Origin: Candidatus Pelagibacter sp.
GTDB lineage: Bacteria > Pseudomonadota > Alphaproteobacteria > Pelagibacterales > Pelagibacteraceae
Reading direction: 5' to 3'
Assembly: GCA_002689925.1 (NCBI GenBank)
Contig: NZIO01000039.1
Coordinates: 1-33,183 of the forward strand
DNA: 33,183 nt
In this document: in pieces, positions 1 through 9,687 of the stretch
How the letters are laid out: each line of letters starts with the position of its first letter
How positions within the stretch are numbered: the stretch's first letter is position 1
Position numbers and translations under genes: made by a program
The notes under the pieces: generated by a model
What the model was told of the DNA's origin: nothing
Database searches by the model: none
The model's input: only the letters and a program-made list of their open reading frames with translations

Positions 1-123
1 ACCTCTTTCATCAGTAACAAGTGTTACATCATAATTTTGAGAAAAAAAATATTTCATCAAACTTATTGTTGGAAATATGTGTCCCCCTGTTCCACCTGAA
101 GAAAAAATTATTTTTTTTTTCAT
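1..123 (-). CDS. murG: MurG N-terminus (partial, cut by window edge)
   Basis: Only the first 41 codons are present; the gene runs off the left edge. MurG is the GT28 glycosyltransferase that adds GlcNAc to lipid I to make lipid II at the inner face of the cytoplasmic membrane. The visible N-terminus begins MKKKIIFSSGGTGGHIFPT, carrying the family's glycine-rich GGTGGH loop at residues 10-15, directly after the start as in known MurG proteins. It begins 2 nt after the ftsW stop, so it is the next gene of the dcw operon, in the usual ftsW-murG order. The catalytic C-terminal half cannot be judged. Confidence 0.93.
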   Translation of the reverse strand, partial: MKKKIIFSSGGTGGHIFPTISLMKYFFSQNYDVTLVTDERG

Positions 124-125
124 AA

Positions 126-1262
126 TTAATTAAACTTTTTCAATATTTTTTTTGTATAACTTAATATTATGCCTGCCGTTAGTGCACTTCCAATTAAAGA
201 AGACCCACCATAACTTAAAAATGGTAAAGTCATACCAGTAGTTGGGAATAATCTTATATTTACACCTATGTGAACAAAAGTTTGTATAAATAAAATTGAA
301 ATTAATCCTACAAGAACTAATTTTATAAATTCATCTTCTTCTATTAGAATTTTATCTAAAACTTTTTTTGCAACATATAAAAAAAGAAGTATAATTAAAA
401 ATATTGCAATAATTCCAAATTCTTCAGATATAACTGCAACTATATAATCAGTGTGTGCTTCTGGTACTCTATCTTTTAATATACCTTCTCCCATACCTCT
501 GCCCGTTAAACCACCCAACTTTATTGCGTCTAAAGCTTTGTCTGCTTGAAAATTATCTCCTTTTGTAGGATCAAAAAAAGTTGTCAATCTAGAAATAATG
601 TAACCAAATTTATTAGGAAAAGAATATATTAATAAAAAGAGTGTGCCTAATCCTGTTGTTACTATTAAAAATAAAACTAACAAGCTTATACCTGAGACAA
701 AAATCATTATAAACCAAGAAGATGCAATTAATAAAGCTTGGCCAATATCAGGCTGATTTATTAATAAAAAAATTATAGGTAAAAGCACCATAAATGAAAT
801 TAAAAATCTAAAATAAATATTATAATTATCTTTCTTTACTATAATTTTTGCAAAAATTAATATTACTAATGGTTTGACCATTTCAATAGGCTGAAACCTT
901 GGCAAAAAAGGTAGGTCAATCCATCTTTTTGACCCTTTCACTTCAATGCCAATTATAGGAACTAATAATAAAAAAATAATAGAAATTATAAATATAAATA
1001 AAAGGTTATTTTCTATAAAATTTCTACTCTGAATAGAAATAATAAGTAATAAACTAAGTGATAATATAACAAAAATTAAATGCTTAATAAAAAAAAAATA
1101 AGTTTCTTTATTAAGTTTTTCACCAATAACAGAAGATGTTGATGAAAAAGAAAAAAAAAGACCCAAAAAAAATAAAAAAACAAAAGAAAACAAAAGTTGT
1201 TTATCTATTTTTCTCCACCATCTAGCAATTGTATTTGTGTTTTCTCTTGAAAAGTTAAACAT
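126..1262 (-). CDS. ftsW: FtsW, SEDS-family septal peptidoglycan polymerase
   Basis: A 378-residue integral membrane protein with about ten hydrophobic segments. FtsW polymerises lipid II into glycan strands at the division septum together with FtsI. The C-terminal signature FPTTGMTLPFLSYGGSS, near residues 340-357, is the conserved SEDS motif, and the length is typical of the family. The position between murD and murG favours FtsW over its paralogue RodA. The start overlaps the end of murD by 8 nt and the stop is 2 nt before murG, so translation is probably coupled. Confidence 0.95.
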   Translation of the reverse strand: MFNFSRENTNTIARWWRKIDKQLLFSFVFLFFLGLFFSFSSTSSVIGEKLNKETYFFFIKHLIFVILSLSLLLIISIQSRNFIENNLLFIFIISIIFLLLVPIIGIEVKGSKRWIDLPFLPRFQPIEMVKPLVILIFAKIIVKKDNYNIYFRFLISFMVLLPIIFLLINQPDIGQALLIASSWFIMIFVSGISLLVLFLIVTTGLGTLFLLIYSFPNKFGYIISRLTTFFDPTKGDNFQADKALDAIKLGGLTGRGMGEGILKDRVPEAHTDYIVAVISEEFGIIAIFLIILLFLYVAKKVLDKILIEEDEFIKLVLVGLISILFIQTFVHIGVNIRLFPTTGMTLPFLSYGGSSLIGSALTAGIILSYTKKILKKFN

Positions 1263-1776
1263 AAAATATCTTTTTATTCTTTTTAATTAAACTTTTAAAA
1301 TATTTACCTCTTTCTTCAAAATTTTTGAATTGATCATATGAAGCCGCTGCAGGGCTTAATAAAATTGTAGCCTTAATATTTTTAGTCAACTTAATATCAT
1401 TATAGATATCTTTAATTGCTTTATTTAAATCACCTGAAACAATATAAGGAATTTTATTACTGATTTGTTTTTCAAAAAAAGACGTATTTTTACCAATAAC
1501 ATATGCTTTAATGATATTTTTTTTAAAATTTTTTATACTAAAAAAGTCATCCTTTTTAGGATAGCCTCCTAAAATCCAATATATATTTTTATTACTAAAT
1601 AAAGCATTTTTAGTTGCTTCAAAACTTGTACCTTTTGAATCGTTGATAAATGATATATTTTTTTTAATATAAAATATCTCATGTCTATGCTCTAGCCCTT
1701 TAAAAGAATTTACTGATTTAGTAAATAAATAATCTTTTATTTTAAATTCTTTTACTAGTTGATATACAAAACTCAT
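1255..1776 (-). CDS. murD: MurD C-terminal part (separate reading frame)
   Basis: This frame encodes the C-terminal ligase domain of MurD (UDP-MurNAc-L-alanine:D-glutamate ligase). It contains HRHE (residues 30-33), FINDSKGTSFEAT and the late motif LLSPAAASYDQFKNFEERG, all typical of MurD. The first ATG is at 1776, but MurD-like sequence continues upstream in the same frame to about 1824 (reading IQNIYLKSKVNNQN), where a stop at 1825-1827 blocks it. The fragment is therefore the -1-frame continuation of the upstream gene and is unlikely to be an independent gene. I see no good ribosome binding site at 1776. If the A9 run at 1818-1826 were A10, the whole murD would be one 440-codon frame, a normal length. 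The stop overlaps ftsW by 8 nt. Confidence 0.85.
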   Translation of the reverse strand: MSFVYQLVKEFKIKDYLFTKSVNSFKGLEHRHEIFYIKKNISFINDSKGTSFEATKNALFSNKNIYWILGGYPKKDDFFSIKNFKKNIIKAYVIGKNTSFFEKQISNKIPYIVSGDLNKAIKDIYNDIKLTKNIKATILLSPAAASYDQFKNFEERGKYFKSLIKKNKKIFYV

Positions 1777-1799
1777 ATTTTGATTATTAACCTTTGATT

Positions 1800-2576
1800 T
1801 TAAATAAATATTTTGAATTTTTTTTTAATTAATTCATATTTTTTTATAGATACATTCTTTAGTTTTCCTTTAAAATTATTCTTTTTATAAAAATTTTTCA
1901 AATATTTTGACTCTAAAAAAGCTAAATCTTCTTTTTTTTGGTTAAAAAAAATTTTAAACTTAGCTTTTTTATAATTTTTCATTGTTATATGTCTGTCTAA
2001 ATGATTTTTGGTTATATTTAATATAATTGCATAATTTGGTTTAATAAATTGAGAATAATTTAATTGAAAAGAAGAAGCTTCAATTACTACTAGTGAATTC
2101 TTTTTTATTTTAATGTTTAATATTGGTTTTCCAATATTACCAACCAAATTAACATCATAATTTGTATTTTTTAATACATGTTCAATAATTTTACATGTTG
2201 TAGATTTCCCATTGCTACCTGTAACCATAATAGATTTAGTTTGTGAATTTAATATATAAAAAATATCCAGATCTGTGATTATTTTTTTTTTATTTTCTAG
2301 GAGTTTTTTTTTAAATGTTGAATTTTCAATTGATATTCCTGGACTAAGAATTATATAATCAGCTTTGTCTAAATATTTTAAAAAATCTTTTTGTGTATTT
2401 TTTTTATTTAATTTATTAAATTTCCTAATGTATTTATTATCATCCCATGCTGTAAAATTTTTAACCCTCTTTTTTTTGAAAAATTTCAAAACTGAAGATC
2501 CAGTTATTCCTAAACCATAAATTGCAAAAGAATTTGTGTCTAAAAAACTATCACTTAATTTTTTTGAAAGAATCAT
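1800..2576 (-). CDS. murD: MurD N-terminal and central part (frame ends early)
   Basis: The first 258 residues hold the N-terminal UDP-binding fold (GLGITGS, residues 21-27), the ATP-binding loop GSNGKST at 120-126 and the central-domain motif NITKNHLDRH near 187-196. MurD adds D-glutamate to UDP-MurNAc-L-Ala in the cytoplasm. The frame ends at 1800 after a lysine-rich stretch and lacks the C-terminal ligase domain, which follows in the -1 frame. The gene starts 3 nt after mraY ends. MurD is essential for peptidoglycan synthesis and the rest of the pathway is intact, so I infer either frameshifted expression or a base-calling error, not true loss. Confidence 0.88.
   Translation of the reverse strand: MILSKKLSDSFLDTNSFAIYGLGITGSSVLKFFKKKRVKNFTAWDDNKYIRKFNKLNKKNTQKDFLKYLDKADYIILSPGISIENSTFKKKLLENKKKIITDLDIFYILNSQTKSIMVTGSNGKSTTCKIIEHVLKNTNYDVNLVGNIGKPILNIKIKKNSLVVIEASSFQLNYSQFIKPNYAIILNITKNHLDRHITMKNYKKAKFKIFFNQKKEDLAFLESKYLKNFYKKNNFKGKLKNVSIKKYELIKKKFKIFI
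1818..1826 (-). other. A9 frameshift site inside murD
   Basis: On the coding strand nine consecutive A residues follow codons GAA TTA ATT. The zero frame stops at 1800-1802, and the -1 frame is open only from 1824 downward because of TAA at 1825-1827. The switch must therefore happen within about 22 nt, most of its upstream half being this run. One additional A, or a -1 ribosomal slip on A AAA AAA, joins the two MurD parts. One A fewer gives the wrong frame. Confidence 0.8.
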
Positions 2577-2579
2577 TAA

Positions 2580-3665
2580 TTATCTTAATTTCAGTGTAGC
2601 TAAACCTATTAATGCTAAAATTATTGATATGATCCAGAATCTTATTACTACAGTAGACTCGGCCCACCCTTTTTTTTCAAAATGATGGTGGAGTGGAGCC
2701 ATCATAAAAACTCTTTTTCCTGTCAATTTGAACGAAATTACTTGAATTATAACTGATACAGTTTCCAAAACAAACAAGCCACCTATTATTGCTAAAACAA
2801 TTTCATGTTTTGAAATTATACCTAATGCTCCTAGAGATCCTCCTAAAGATAAAGATCCTGTGTCTCCCATAAAGATTTTTGCTGGAGGAGCATTATACCA
2901 TAAGAACCCTAGACATGATCCAACTATTGATCCACAAAAAATTGAAGCTTCACCAACGTTTGGTATGTAAGGTATTTGTAAATATTCAGAAAAAACTGTA
3001 TTCCCTACTACATAGCAAATAAGAGTAAATGATATTGCAACTAACATCACAGGAACTGTTGCTAGTCCGTCTAGACCATCAGTTAAGTTAACTGCATTAG
3101 AAGATCCAACAATTACAAAAATTGCGAAAGGAATAAAAAACAGCCCCAAATGAATAGTTAAATTTTTGAAAAATGGTAAATAAAGATTTGTTAAATGGTT
3201 TGTATCGCCAAATTTTAATAGCAATACAACTGAAATCAAAGAAAGAATGATTTGAAAAACTATTTTCATAATTGAAGAAATACCTCTAGAATTATTATGT
3301 TTTATTTTCAAATAATCATCTATTGCACCTAAAAGGCCAAAGCTAGTAGCTACAAATAATAAAACCCAAATATAAGGGTTTTGAAGATCAGCCCATAACA
3401 AAGTGCCAAATAAAATCCCTATTAAAATAAGAATGCCTCCCATGGTCGGAGTACCCACTTTATTAACAATATGGTCTATCGGACCATCTTTTCTTATAGG
3501 GCCAGTAATTTTATGAGCTCCAATAAAATTAATAAAAGGCCCTCCAATTAAAAATACTATGATCATTGAAGAAATCACAGAAAGACCCGTTCTAAAAGTT
3601 AAGTACTTAAATACATTAAGAAATGAAAATTGATCTATTAAAGAAATAAAAAAACTAAATAACAT
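2580..3665 (-). CDS. mraY: MraY, phospho-MurNAc-pentapeptide translocase
   Basis: A 361-residue polytopic membrane enzyme that transfers phospho-MurNAc-pentapeptide from UDP to undecaprenyl phosphate, forming lipid I. Conserved blocks are present in order: GTPTMGG (71-77), the DD pair at 116-117, NLTDGLDG (193-200), FMGDTGS (265-271) and [12 protein letters not shown] with the triple histidine near 326-328. Length and membrane layout match the family. The start overlaps the end of the murE-murF fusion by 11 nt and the stop lies 3 nt before murD, so it sits tightly inside the dcw operon. Confidence 0.97.
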   Translation of the reverse strand: MLFSFFISLIDQFSFLNVFKYLTFRTGLSVISSMIIVFLIGGPFINFIGAHKITGPIRKDGPIDHIVNKVGTPTMGGILILIGILFGTLLWADLQNPYIWVLLFVATSFGLLGAIDDYLKIKHNNSRGISSIMKIVFQIILSLISVVLLLKFGDTNHLTNLYLPFFKNLTIHLGLFFIPFAIFVIVGSSNAVNLTDGLDGLATVPVMLVAISFTLICYVVGNTVFSEYLQIPYIPNVGEASIFCGSIVGSCLGFLWYNAPPAKIFMGDTGSLSLGGSLGALGIISKHEIVLAIIGGLFVLETVSVIIQVISFKLTGKRVFMMAPLHHHFEKKGWAESTVVIRFWIISIILALIGLATLKLR

Positions 3666-6504
3666 TAATTTGACTCCTCTTAATATTTTGTGAAAACTTA
3701 TTTAAACCAGTAGCATTTGAACCTTTTATCATAAGATAATCATTATCTAATAAATTTTTACTAAAATATTCTTGTGCCTCATTTAAATTATTAAAAATTT
3801 TTCCTTTTTTTTCTTTCGATAGATATTTAAAGATTTTTTTCATATAATAACCATAAACGAACACTTTATCTATATCACTTTTATTTATAATTTTTAATAA
3901 TGTATTATGAAGTTTTTTAGATTTTTTTCCTAATTCTAGCATATCACCCAAAAAAATAAACTTTCTCTCTTTTTTTTTTCTACTAATATAGTTCATATTT
4001 TCGATTGCTGAAATCATAGATAATGGGTTAGCATTATAACTTTCATCAATAAGATGAAATTTTTTATTAAATTTTCTAATCATTTTAATGTCGCCCCTTC
4101 CATCAGGAATTTTAAAATCAATAAACCTTTTATTTATTTTGTCTAAATTAAGTTTAAGTGAATAAATCACTGAAATAGAAGCTAATATGTTATGCAAAAA
4201 ATTAGTGGCAATATATTTACTATAAAAGTAATAACTTTTACCCATCACTATAATCTTTAATTTGTAAATATTTTTAACTTTTTTTACTTTTAATAAGGAT
4301 ATATCTGCTTTGGTTTTAGCGCTAAAAGATACAATATTAATTTTATTTTTATAAGCAAAAGTACATAAAAATTTAAAGTACTTACTATCTTTGTTTAGAA
4401 TGACAGTTCCACCTTTTGAGATATTTTTTATTATCTCCGCTTTTGTTTTTGCTATGTCCTTTAAAGATTTGAAATTATTAATATGAGCTTCTGAAATATT
4501 TGTAATAATTCCTATATCTGGTTTAACAATTTTTGATAGATCATCTATTTCTCCCTTGTTACTCATACCGATTTCAAAAACTCCATATTTGGTAGTTTGC
4601 TTTAAGTTTGAAATACTAAGAGGTACTCCATATTTATTGTTATATGATTGGGGGGAATGATAAACTATCGCATATTTTTTGAGAACAAAACTAATAAGGT
4701 TTTTTAAGGTTGTTTTGCCTGCGCTTCCAGTAATTCCAATAATTTTTGCTGATGTTATTTTTCTGGTATTTTTTGCTAAAAGATTTAATGCAGATAATGT
4801 ATCTTTTACTTTTATTAACTTCTTTTTATTAACTTCTTTTAAATTTTTACTAACAACCGATTTAATAGCACCTTTTTTTAAAGCTTCTTTTACATAATTA
4901 TGCCCATTGTTCTTTTTTCCATTTATAGCAAAAAATAAGTTATTTTTTTTAATATTTTTTGAGTCAATGGATACTCCATCATATTTACAATCTTTAATAT
5001 TATCATTTTGAAATGTTTCTTTTGCTAAATTTACTGACCAATTTCCTTTTTTAAAAGAAAATTTTTTTTTCTTAATAAATTTTTTGATAATATCTTGATC
5101 AGAAAAAGGAATTATCTTCGTTCCATAATCTTGAGTTTTTTCATGACCTTTGCCTGCTACTAAAAGAACTTCATTTTGTCCTAACAAATTTATTCCAGTT
5201 TCTATTGCTTTTTTTCTATTACCCATATTTATAGCTAAATCTTTACAACTTTTGATAATTTGTTTTCTAATTTTTAGCGGAGACTCATTTCTAGGATTAT
5301 CATCAGTAATAATAATCTGTTTACAATATTTTTTTGCAATTTTACCCATAAGCACTCTTTTATGTTTATCTCTTTCACCTCCACAACCAAAAACTATAAT
5401 AATTTCTTTATTAAAATGCTTTTTTAAAGAAACCAAACTTTGTTCAAGAGCATCTGGTGTGTGAGCAAAGTCTACAACTATATTAGAATTATTTTTTAAA
5501 TTAGCTACACACTCTAGTCTTCCACTTACAGGTTTAATTTTGTTTATTTTATTAAAAATTTTTTTATAATTTATTCCACAATTTTTTGCAGCTAAAATAG
5601 CCATAAGTAAATTTTTAATTTGAAAATAACCAATTAAAGACACTTCTAGATAATAAATTTTAAGATCTATTGAAATTTTTATAACTTGTTTATTTTTTAT
5701 AAAGACATGATCTAAAATTTTTATATAACCAGATTCTGTACCAATGGTATTTTTTTTTAGTTTTCTATTTTCAATAATTTTTTTGATAATTTTAAATTCT
5801 TGATTGTCTTCATCAGTAATTACTAAAGAATTTTTCTTTAATAAGTTCTTAAATAGATACATTTTAGAAGAAAAATAATCTTTCATATCTTTATGATAAT
5901 CCAAGTGATCATGGCTCAGATTGGTAAAAATTCCCTGCTTTAAATTTAAACCATCTAACCTATTTTGATCTAACCCAATACTAGATGCTTCTAGAATTAC
6001 ATTATTAATTTTTTTATTACTCAAAATTTTTAAACTTTGATGTAACATTAGGGGATCTATTGAAGTAAGGTTTGTTTTCTTTTTATAATTTTTTGATATT
6101 ATTCCTAATGTTCCTATAGAAGCAACTCGAAAATTATTAAGTGTCAAAATTTGATAAAAAAAATCTGCAACAGATGACTTGCCATTAGTTCCTGTTACAG
6201 CAATAATATTTGAAGGTTTATTTCTATAAAATTTCGAACAAGCTTCAGACAAACTTTTTCTTACATTTTCAACTTTTAGAATAATTTTATTAGAGCTTTT
6301 TAATTTTGTTTTTTTGTCAACAACTATAGCTGATGCACCTTTTGAAATTGCAATTTTAATAAATTTTGAACCAGAATTTTTTTTTCCTTCAATAGCAAAA
6401 AAAATATCTCCTTTTTTTAGTTTTCTAGTATCAAAGCAAATTTTATTAAAAATAACTTTATGATATTTTTTTTGTTTAATTGTAAGGATATCTTTTAAAT
6501 ACAT
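3655..6504 (-). CDS. murE-murF: MurE-MurF fusion (tripeptide and pentapeptide Mur ligases)
   Basis: One 949-residue frame carries two Mur ligases. Residues 1 to about 475 are MurE: ATP loop GTNGKS at 105-110, the [10 protein letters not shown] block near 195, and DNPR at 402-405, the motif associated with meso-diaminopimelate selection. Residues from about 488 to the end are MurF: P-loop GSAGKT at 593-598, and the late ESYNANP motif. Together they add meso-DAP and then D-Ala-D-Ala to UDP-MurNAc-dipeptide. The junction is a short lysine-rich linker (about 476-488) with no internal stop or restart. MurE-MurF fusions are known in other bacteria, for example Bordetella. The start abuts the ftsI stop with no gap. 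Confidence 0.95.
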   Translation of the reverse strand: MYLKDILTIKQKKYHKVIFNKICFDTRKLKKGDIFFAIEGKKNSGSKFIKIAISKGASAIVVDKKTKLKSSNKIILKVENVRKSLSEACSKFYRNKPSNIIAVTGTNGKSSVADFFYQILTLNNFRVASIGTLGIISKNYKKKTNLTSIDPLMLHQSLKILSNKKINNVILEASSIGLDQNRLDGLNLKQGIFTNLSHDHLDYHKDMKDYFSSKMYLFKNLLKKNSLVITDEDNQEFKIIKKIIENRKLKKNTIGTESGYIKILDHVFIKNKQVIKISIDLKIYYLEVSLIGYFQIKNLLMAILAAKNCGINYKKIFNKINKIKPVSGRLECVANLKNNSNIVVDFAHTPDALEQSLVSLKKHFNKEIIIVFGCGGERDKHKRVLMGKIAKKYCKQIIITDDNPRNESPLKIRKQIIKSCKDLAINMGNRKKAIETGINLLGQNEVLLVAGKGHEKTQDYGTKIIPFSDQDIIKKFIKKKKFSFKKGNWSVNLAKETFQNDNIKDCKYDGVSIDSKNIKKNNLFFAINGKKNNGHNYVKEALKKGAIKSVVSKNLKEVNKKKLIKVKDTLSALNLLAKNTRKITSAKIIGITGSAGKTTLKNLISFVLKKYAIVYHSPQSYNNKYGVPLSISNLKQTTKYGVFEIGMSNKGEIDDLSKIVKPDIGIITNISEAHINNFKSLKDIAKTKAEIIKNISKGGTVILNKDSKYFKFLCTFAYKNKINIVSFSAKTKADISLLKVKKVKNIYKLKIIVMGKSYYFYSKYIATNFLHNILASISVIYSLKLNLDKINKRFIDFKIPDGRGDIKMIRKFNKKFHLIDESYNANPLSMISAIENMNYISRKKKERKFIFLGDMLELGKKSKKLHNTLLKIINKSDIDKVFVYGYYMKKIFKYLSKEKKGKIFNNLNEAQEYFSKNLLDNDYLMIKGSNATGLNKFSQNIKRSQINVI
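4811..4838. repeat. Exact 14-bp tandem duplication within murF part
   Basis: The 14-mer TTTATTAACTTCTT occurs twice back to back on the plus strand. Its length is not a multiple of three, yet the murE-murF frame is open through it, encoding a lysine-rich segment near residues 555-566 of the fusion. It looks like a local slippage duplication tolerated in a linker-like stretch. Confidence 0.7.
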
Positions 6505-8214
6505 TTAAAAATTTTTAAAAGCATGTAAATTTTTTGTGGCTAAAATAGGACCAATTTTTTCTATAATTTTTCCTGCTACATATACCGCATTCCATCCAGC
6601 CTCATTTCTATTTTGTCCTTGTACAGTTTTTGTATTGGTGATGTAAGTTAGATTTGGTGCTGGTTTAGGTTCATCCAAAATTATTAACAAAACATATTTT
6701 GGATTGCTTATTGGAAAAATTGAAACAAATGTATTAATTTTTTTTTGAGAATATCTGCCTTGAAAAGATTTATAAGCTGTTCCTGTCTTTCCTCCAACTT
6801 CATATCCATTAATATCTGCAAAATTAGCTGTACCTTCTTTTAACGATACAACCTTTCTCAACATTTTATTAATTTCTAAACTTGTATTTAAAGAAATTAT
6901 TTTTTCCTGTTTTTTTTCATTTATATAATTTTTTTTAATTATTGTTGGTGTAATTTTATATCCACCATTTGATATCATTGCATAAGCTTTTGCTAATTGA
7001 AGTGGCGTAGTTGTAATTCCATGTCCAAAAGATGCAGTTAATAATTTACACTTTCCCCATCTGAATTTAATTGGTGTTCCAATTTCTTCTAATTCAAATT
7101 CAATTTTTTTAAAAATTTCTAATGAGTTTAAAAACTCTTTATATTTTTCAAGACCAATTTTTTGTACAATTCTAATTGCCCCAATGTTAGATGATCTAAT
7201 TAAGATCTGTTCAGCGCTTAAATTAATAGGTAATTTATCGTGTTCTTTAATTCTAAATTTATCACATTTTAAACTGTTTTCTAAATTTTCAAAAATTGTT
7301 TTAGATTGTATTACATTATTTTCTAAACCGGCAGCAAGAGTAAAAGTTTTAAAAACAGACCCAAGTTCATAAACACCTTTTGTAATTTTATTTGTATAAA
7401 TATGATTATTAATTGTAACTCTTTTGTTTAAATCATAATCTGGTAAGGACATCATTGAAATTATTTCACCTGTATGGATGTCCATAAGCAGAGCCCCGCT
7501 TCCGATTGTATCAAAATCTTTTTGTGCCTGTAATAATTCTTGTCTTATTATATGTTGTGTGCTTGAATCTAGTGTTAAAGTTAGATCTGAATTTTCATCA
7601 CTCTTTTTTAGATAACTGTCAAAATATTTCTCAAGTCCAGAAATTCCATGATTATCATAATCTATTTGTCCAATTACATGGCTAAAAAGATTTTTTTGAG
7701 GATAAATTCTTATTTGTTTTTTTTCAAAATAAATAGATTTATCTCCAAGTAACCAGAGTTTTAATCTTTGATCGTCAGTTAAAGTTTTTTTAATATAAAA
7801 AAAATTCTTATTTTTAATGTTTTTTTGAAACTCATTTACATCTAGGTTTGGGAATATTAATCTGAGATTAATTAATAATTTTTTTTTATCTTTAACTAGC
7901 TTTGAACGAATTGCTGCAGAATAACTATCAACGTTTCTAGCTAAAATAGTATTGTTTCTATCTAAAATATCCGCTCTTTCTTTTATTAAGATTGTACTAT
8001 TATCTTGGTATAAAGAAGCTTTACTAGTCGAAAGACCTAAATAAAAAAACTTAAGCACTAAAACAAATATTATTGTTAAGAAAAAAAAAGATACGATTGA
8101 AAGTCTATTTAAAGCTATATTAAAAATTTTACTTTTTTCTTTGATGATATCTGTGGCTAAATAATCTTCAAATTGAAACCCTTTTTGCTTGGTGTTTTTC
8201 TTTATTTTTTTCAT
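6505..8214 (-). CDS. ftsI: FtsI (PBP3), septal peptidoglycan transpeptidase
   Basis: A 569-residue class B penicillin-binding protein. A basic cytoplasmic N-terminus is followed by one membrane anchor (about 38-60), a PBP dimerisation domain and the transpeptidase domain. The three active-site motifs are present: SVFK (S286 nucleophile to K289), SSN (341-343) and KTG (476-478). It cross-links septal peptidoglycan in the periplasm as the partner of FtsW. It lies 12 nt after ftsL and directly abuts murE-murF. Its dcw position favours FtsI over the elongation paralogue PBP2. Confidence 0.95.
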   Translation of the reverse strand: MKKIKKNTKQKGFQFEDYLATDIIKEKSKIFNIALNRLSIVSFFFLTIIFVLVLKFFYLGLSTSKASLYQDNSTILIKERADILDRNNTILARNVDSYSAAIRSKLVKDKKKLLINLRLIFPNLDVNEFQKNIKNKNFFYIKKTLTDDQRLKLWLLGDKSIYFEKKQIRIYPQKNLFSHVIGQIDYDNHGISGLEKYFDSYLKKSDENSDLTLTLDSSTQHIIRQELLQAQKDFDTIGSGALLMDIHTGEIISMMSLPDYDLNKRVTINNHIYTNKITKGVYELGSVFKTFTLAAGLENNVIQSKTIFENLENSLKCDKFRIKEHDKLPINLSAEQILIRSSNIGAIRIVQKIGLEKYKEFLNSLEIFKKIEFELEEIGTPIKFRWGKCKLLTASFGHGITTTPLQLAKAYAMISNGGYKITPTIIKKNYINEKKQEKIISLNTSLEINKMLRKVVSLKEGTANFADINGYEVGGKTGTAYKSFQGRYSQKKINTFVSIFPISNPKYVLLIILDEPKPAPNLTYITNTKTVQGQNRNEAGWNAVYVAGKIIEKIGPILATKNLHAFKNF

Positions 8215-8226
8215 TTATTATTTCTA

Positions 8227-8655
8227 TTATTTAATAGGGCCCACAGGCACTCCTAGAAAAACTTTTGCCACTTGCCAGACAAGCCATCGTTTTATTTTTT
8301 TATCCTTTTCTATCTTAGGTTTTTCTGGAGTTACTTCTGGAGTTACTTCTGGATCTTTGCTAATAAGATTTTTATTATCTGGTTGGGGGGTTGATTTTGG
8401 TTCTTCAATTTGTGACAAGCTATAACTCTTTATTTCTTTATCTAAGTACTCCTTGGCTAAAAATGAAATATTTTCTGGGCTTGATAAAACTTCATAATCT
8501 AGTTTTGCCTCATGAAGTTTTTTATTCATTTCGTAAACAATTAATCTTAATTCTTTAATTTCTTTTTGAACACTTCTTGTTTCATTTTTAATTAATGAAA
8601 CAACTGTAAGTCCTGCTATCAAAAATATTACCATTATCCAAGATTTTTTGTTCAT
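8227..8655 (-). CDS. ftsL: FtsL-like divisome protein
   Basis: A 142-residue bitopic protein with a single N-terminal membrane segment (about 6-22) followed by a predicted coiled coil (about 25-60). It contains SSPENISFLAKEYL, resembling the 'SP-x-x-I/L-x-x-L/A' segment after the FtsL coiled coil. FtsL joins FtsB and FtsQ in the septal complex that activates FtsWI. Sequence conservation in FtsL is low; the call rests on topology and on its place between rsmH and ftsI. The start overlaps the rsmH stop in an ATGA. The C-terminal tail is proline- and lysine-rich and includes a short tandem repeat. Confidence 0.8.
   Translation of the reverse strand: MNKKSWIMVIFLIAGLTVVSLIKNETRSVQKEIKELRLIVYEMNKKLHEAKLDYEVLSSPENISFLAKEYLDKEIKSYSLSQIEEPKSTPQPDNKNLISKDPEVTPEVTPEKPKIEKDKKIKRWLVWQVAKVFLGVPVGPIK
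8323..8353. repeat. 12-bp tandem repeat in ftsL tail
   Basis: The unit TTCTGGAGTTAC occurs twice, plus seven bases of a third copy. Being a multiple of three, it encodes an in-frame PEVTPEVTPE segment in the FtsL C-terminal tail. Copy number could vary between strains. Confidence 0.8.
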
Positions 8656-9668
8656 ATATTAATAGATTCTACTTCAAAATATTTTTTAAATAATTCTTCT
8701 GTTTTGTTTGAATAATAAAATTTATTACTTGTTCTTATTGCAAACCTAAGTTTGGCTGATCTAGATCGATTATTTTCTTTTATTTCTTTATCTTTTGGTC
8801 TAATAATTTTTTTTTGTGTTAAATTATATAATATTCCTTTTTTATTATCTTCTTTTATAGGAATATGTCTTGAAACACTTTTTGATTCTGAATAAAATCT
8901 AAAAAAACTTTTAATTATTTTATCCTCAATTGAATGAAAATTTACTACAATTAAAATACCATTATCTTTTAAAATTCGTGTTGCCGCATCTAAGCCTTTT
9001 TTAAGTTCAGAAATTTCCTTATTAACAAAAATTCTTAAAGCTTGAAATGTTTTTGTAGAAGGATTAATTTTACTATTAAAGACTTTTCTTTTGGCACTTT
9101 TTACAATTAATGAAAGTTGCTCTGATGTATTAATTAGATTTTTTTTTCTAAAATTAATTATCTTATTTGCAATTTTTTTTCCTTCTTTTTCATCGCCAAA
9201 ATTTTTAATTATTTGTGCTAAGTCTGATTCACTCATATTATTTACAACATCCTTTGCGGAAAAGTTATTTATTCCCATTCTCATATCAAGAGGTCCTTTT
9301 TTCTGAAATGAGAAACCTCTTTTTGAATCATTGATTTGCATAGAAGAAAAACCTAAGTCAAAAATTATAGCTTTTGGCTCTAAGTTTTTTTTAATCATTT
9401 CTTCTAAATTACTAAATTTAGTATTTATAAATTTAAATCTGGATGGATGCTTTGTTGAAATTTCTTTTGCGTATTTTTCTGAATTTTTATCTCTATCAAT
9501 TGCAATTACTTCTGTATTTGGATATTTCAATATTGCTTTTGAATATCCTCCAGCTCCAAAAGTGCAATCAATGAACATGCCACCATGTTGAGGGGATATA
9601 ATGCTTAAAATTTGATCGAGCATGACTGGATAATGATCTACATTTTCCAGTCCCATGGTGGCATTCAT
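8652..9668 (-). CDS. rsmH: RsmH (MraW), 16S rRNA m4C1402 methyltransferase
   Basis: A 338-residue SAM-dependent methyltransferase that N4-methylates C1402 in the 16S rRNA decoding centre. Motif I reads FIDCTFGAGG (32-41). Later family blocks include IIFDLGFSSMQI, RGFSFQKKGPLDMRM and VVNFHSIEDKI. It is the standard dcw gene upstream of ftsL. A second in-frame ATG four codons downstream (9654-9656) is an alternative start. It begins 19 nt after ftsZ ends and overlaps ftsL by 4 nt. Confidence 0.96.
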   Translation of the reverse strand: MNATMGLENVDHYPVMLDQILSIISPQHGGMFIDCTFGAGGYSKAILKYPNTEVIAIDRDKNSEKYAKEISTKHPSRFKFINTKFSNLEEMIKKNLEPKAIIFDLGFSSMQINDSKRGFSFQKKGPLDMRMGINNFSAKDVVNNMSESDLAQIIKNFGDEKEGKKIANKIINFRKKNLINTSEQLSLIVKSAKRKVFNSKINPSTKTFQALRIFVNKEISELKKGLDAATRILKDNGILIVVNFHSIEDKIIKSFFRFYSESKSVSRHIPIKEDNKKGILYNLTQKKIIRPKDKEIKENNRSRSAKLRFAIRTSNKFYYSNKTEELFKKYFEVESINI

Positions 9669-9687
9669 TTATTTTTCTCAATATCAT

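Noticed and set aside
3655-6504. murE-murF fusion as an assembly error joining two genes
   Set aside because: Both domains are complete, with a plausible linker, in one frame and in the usual dcw order; fusions of this pair are known in other bacteria.
8323-8353. Tandem repeat as a CRISPR or phase-variation locus
   Set aside because: Only 2.6 copies of an in-frame 12-bp unit without spacers; it merely lengthens the FtsL tail.
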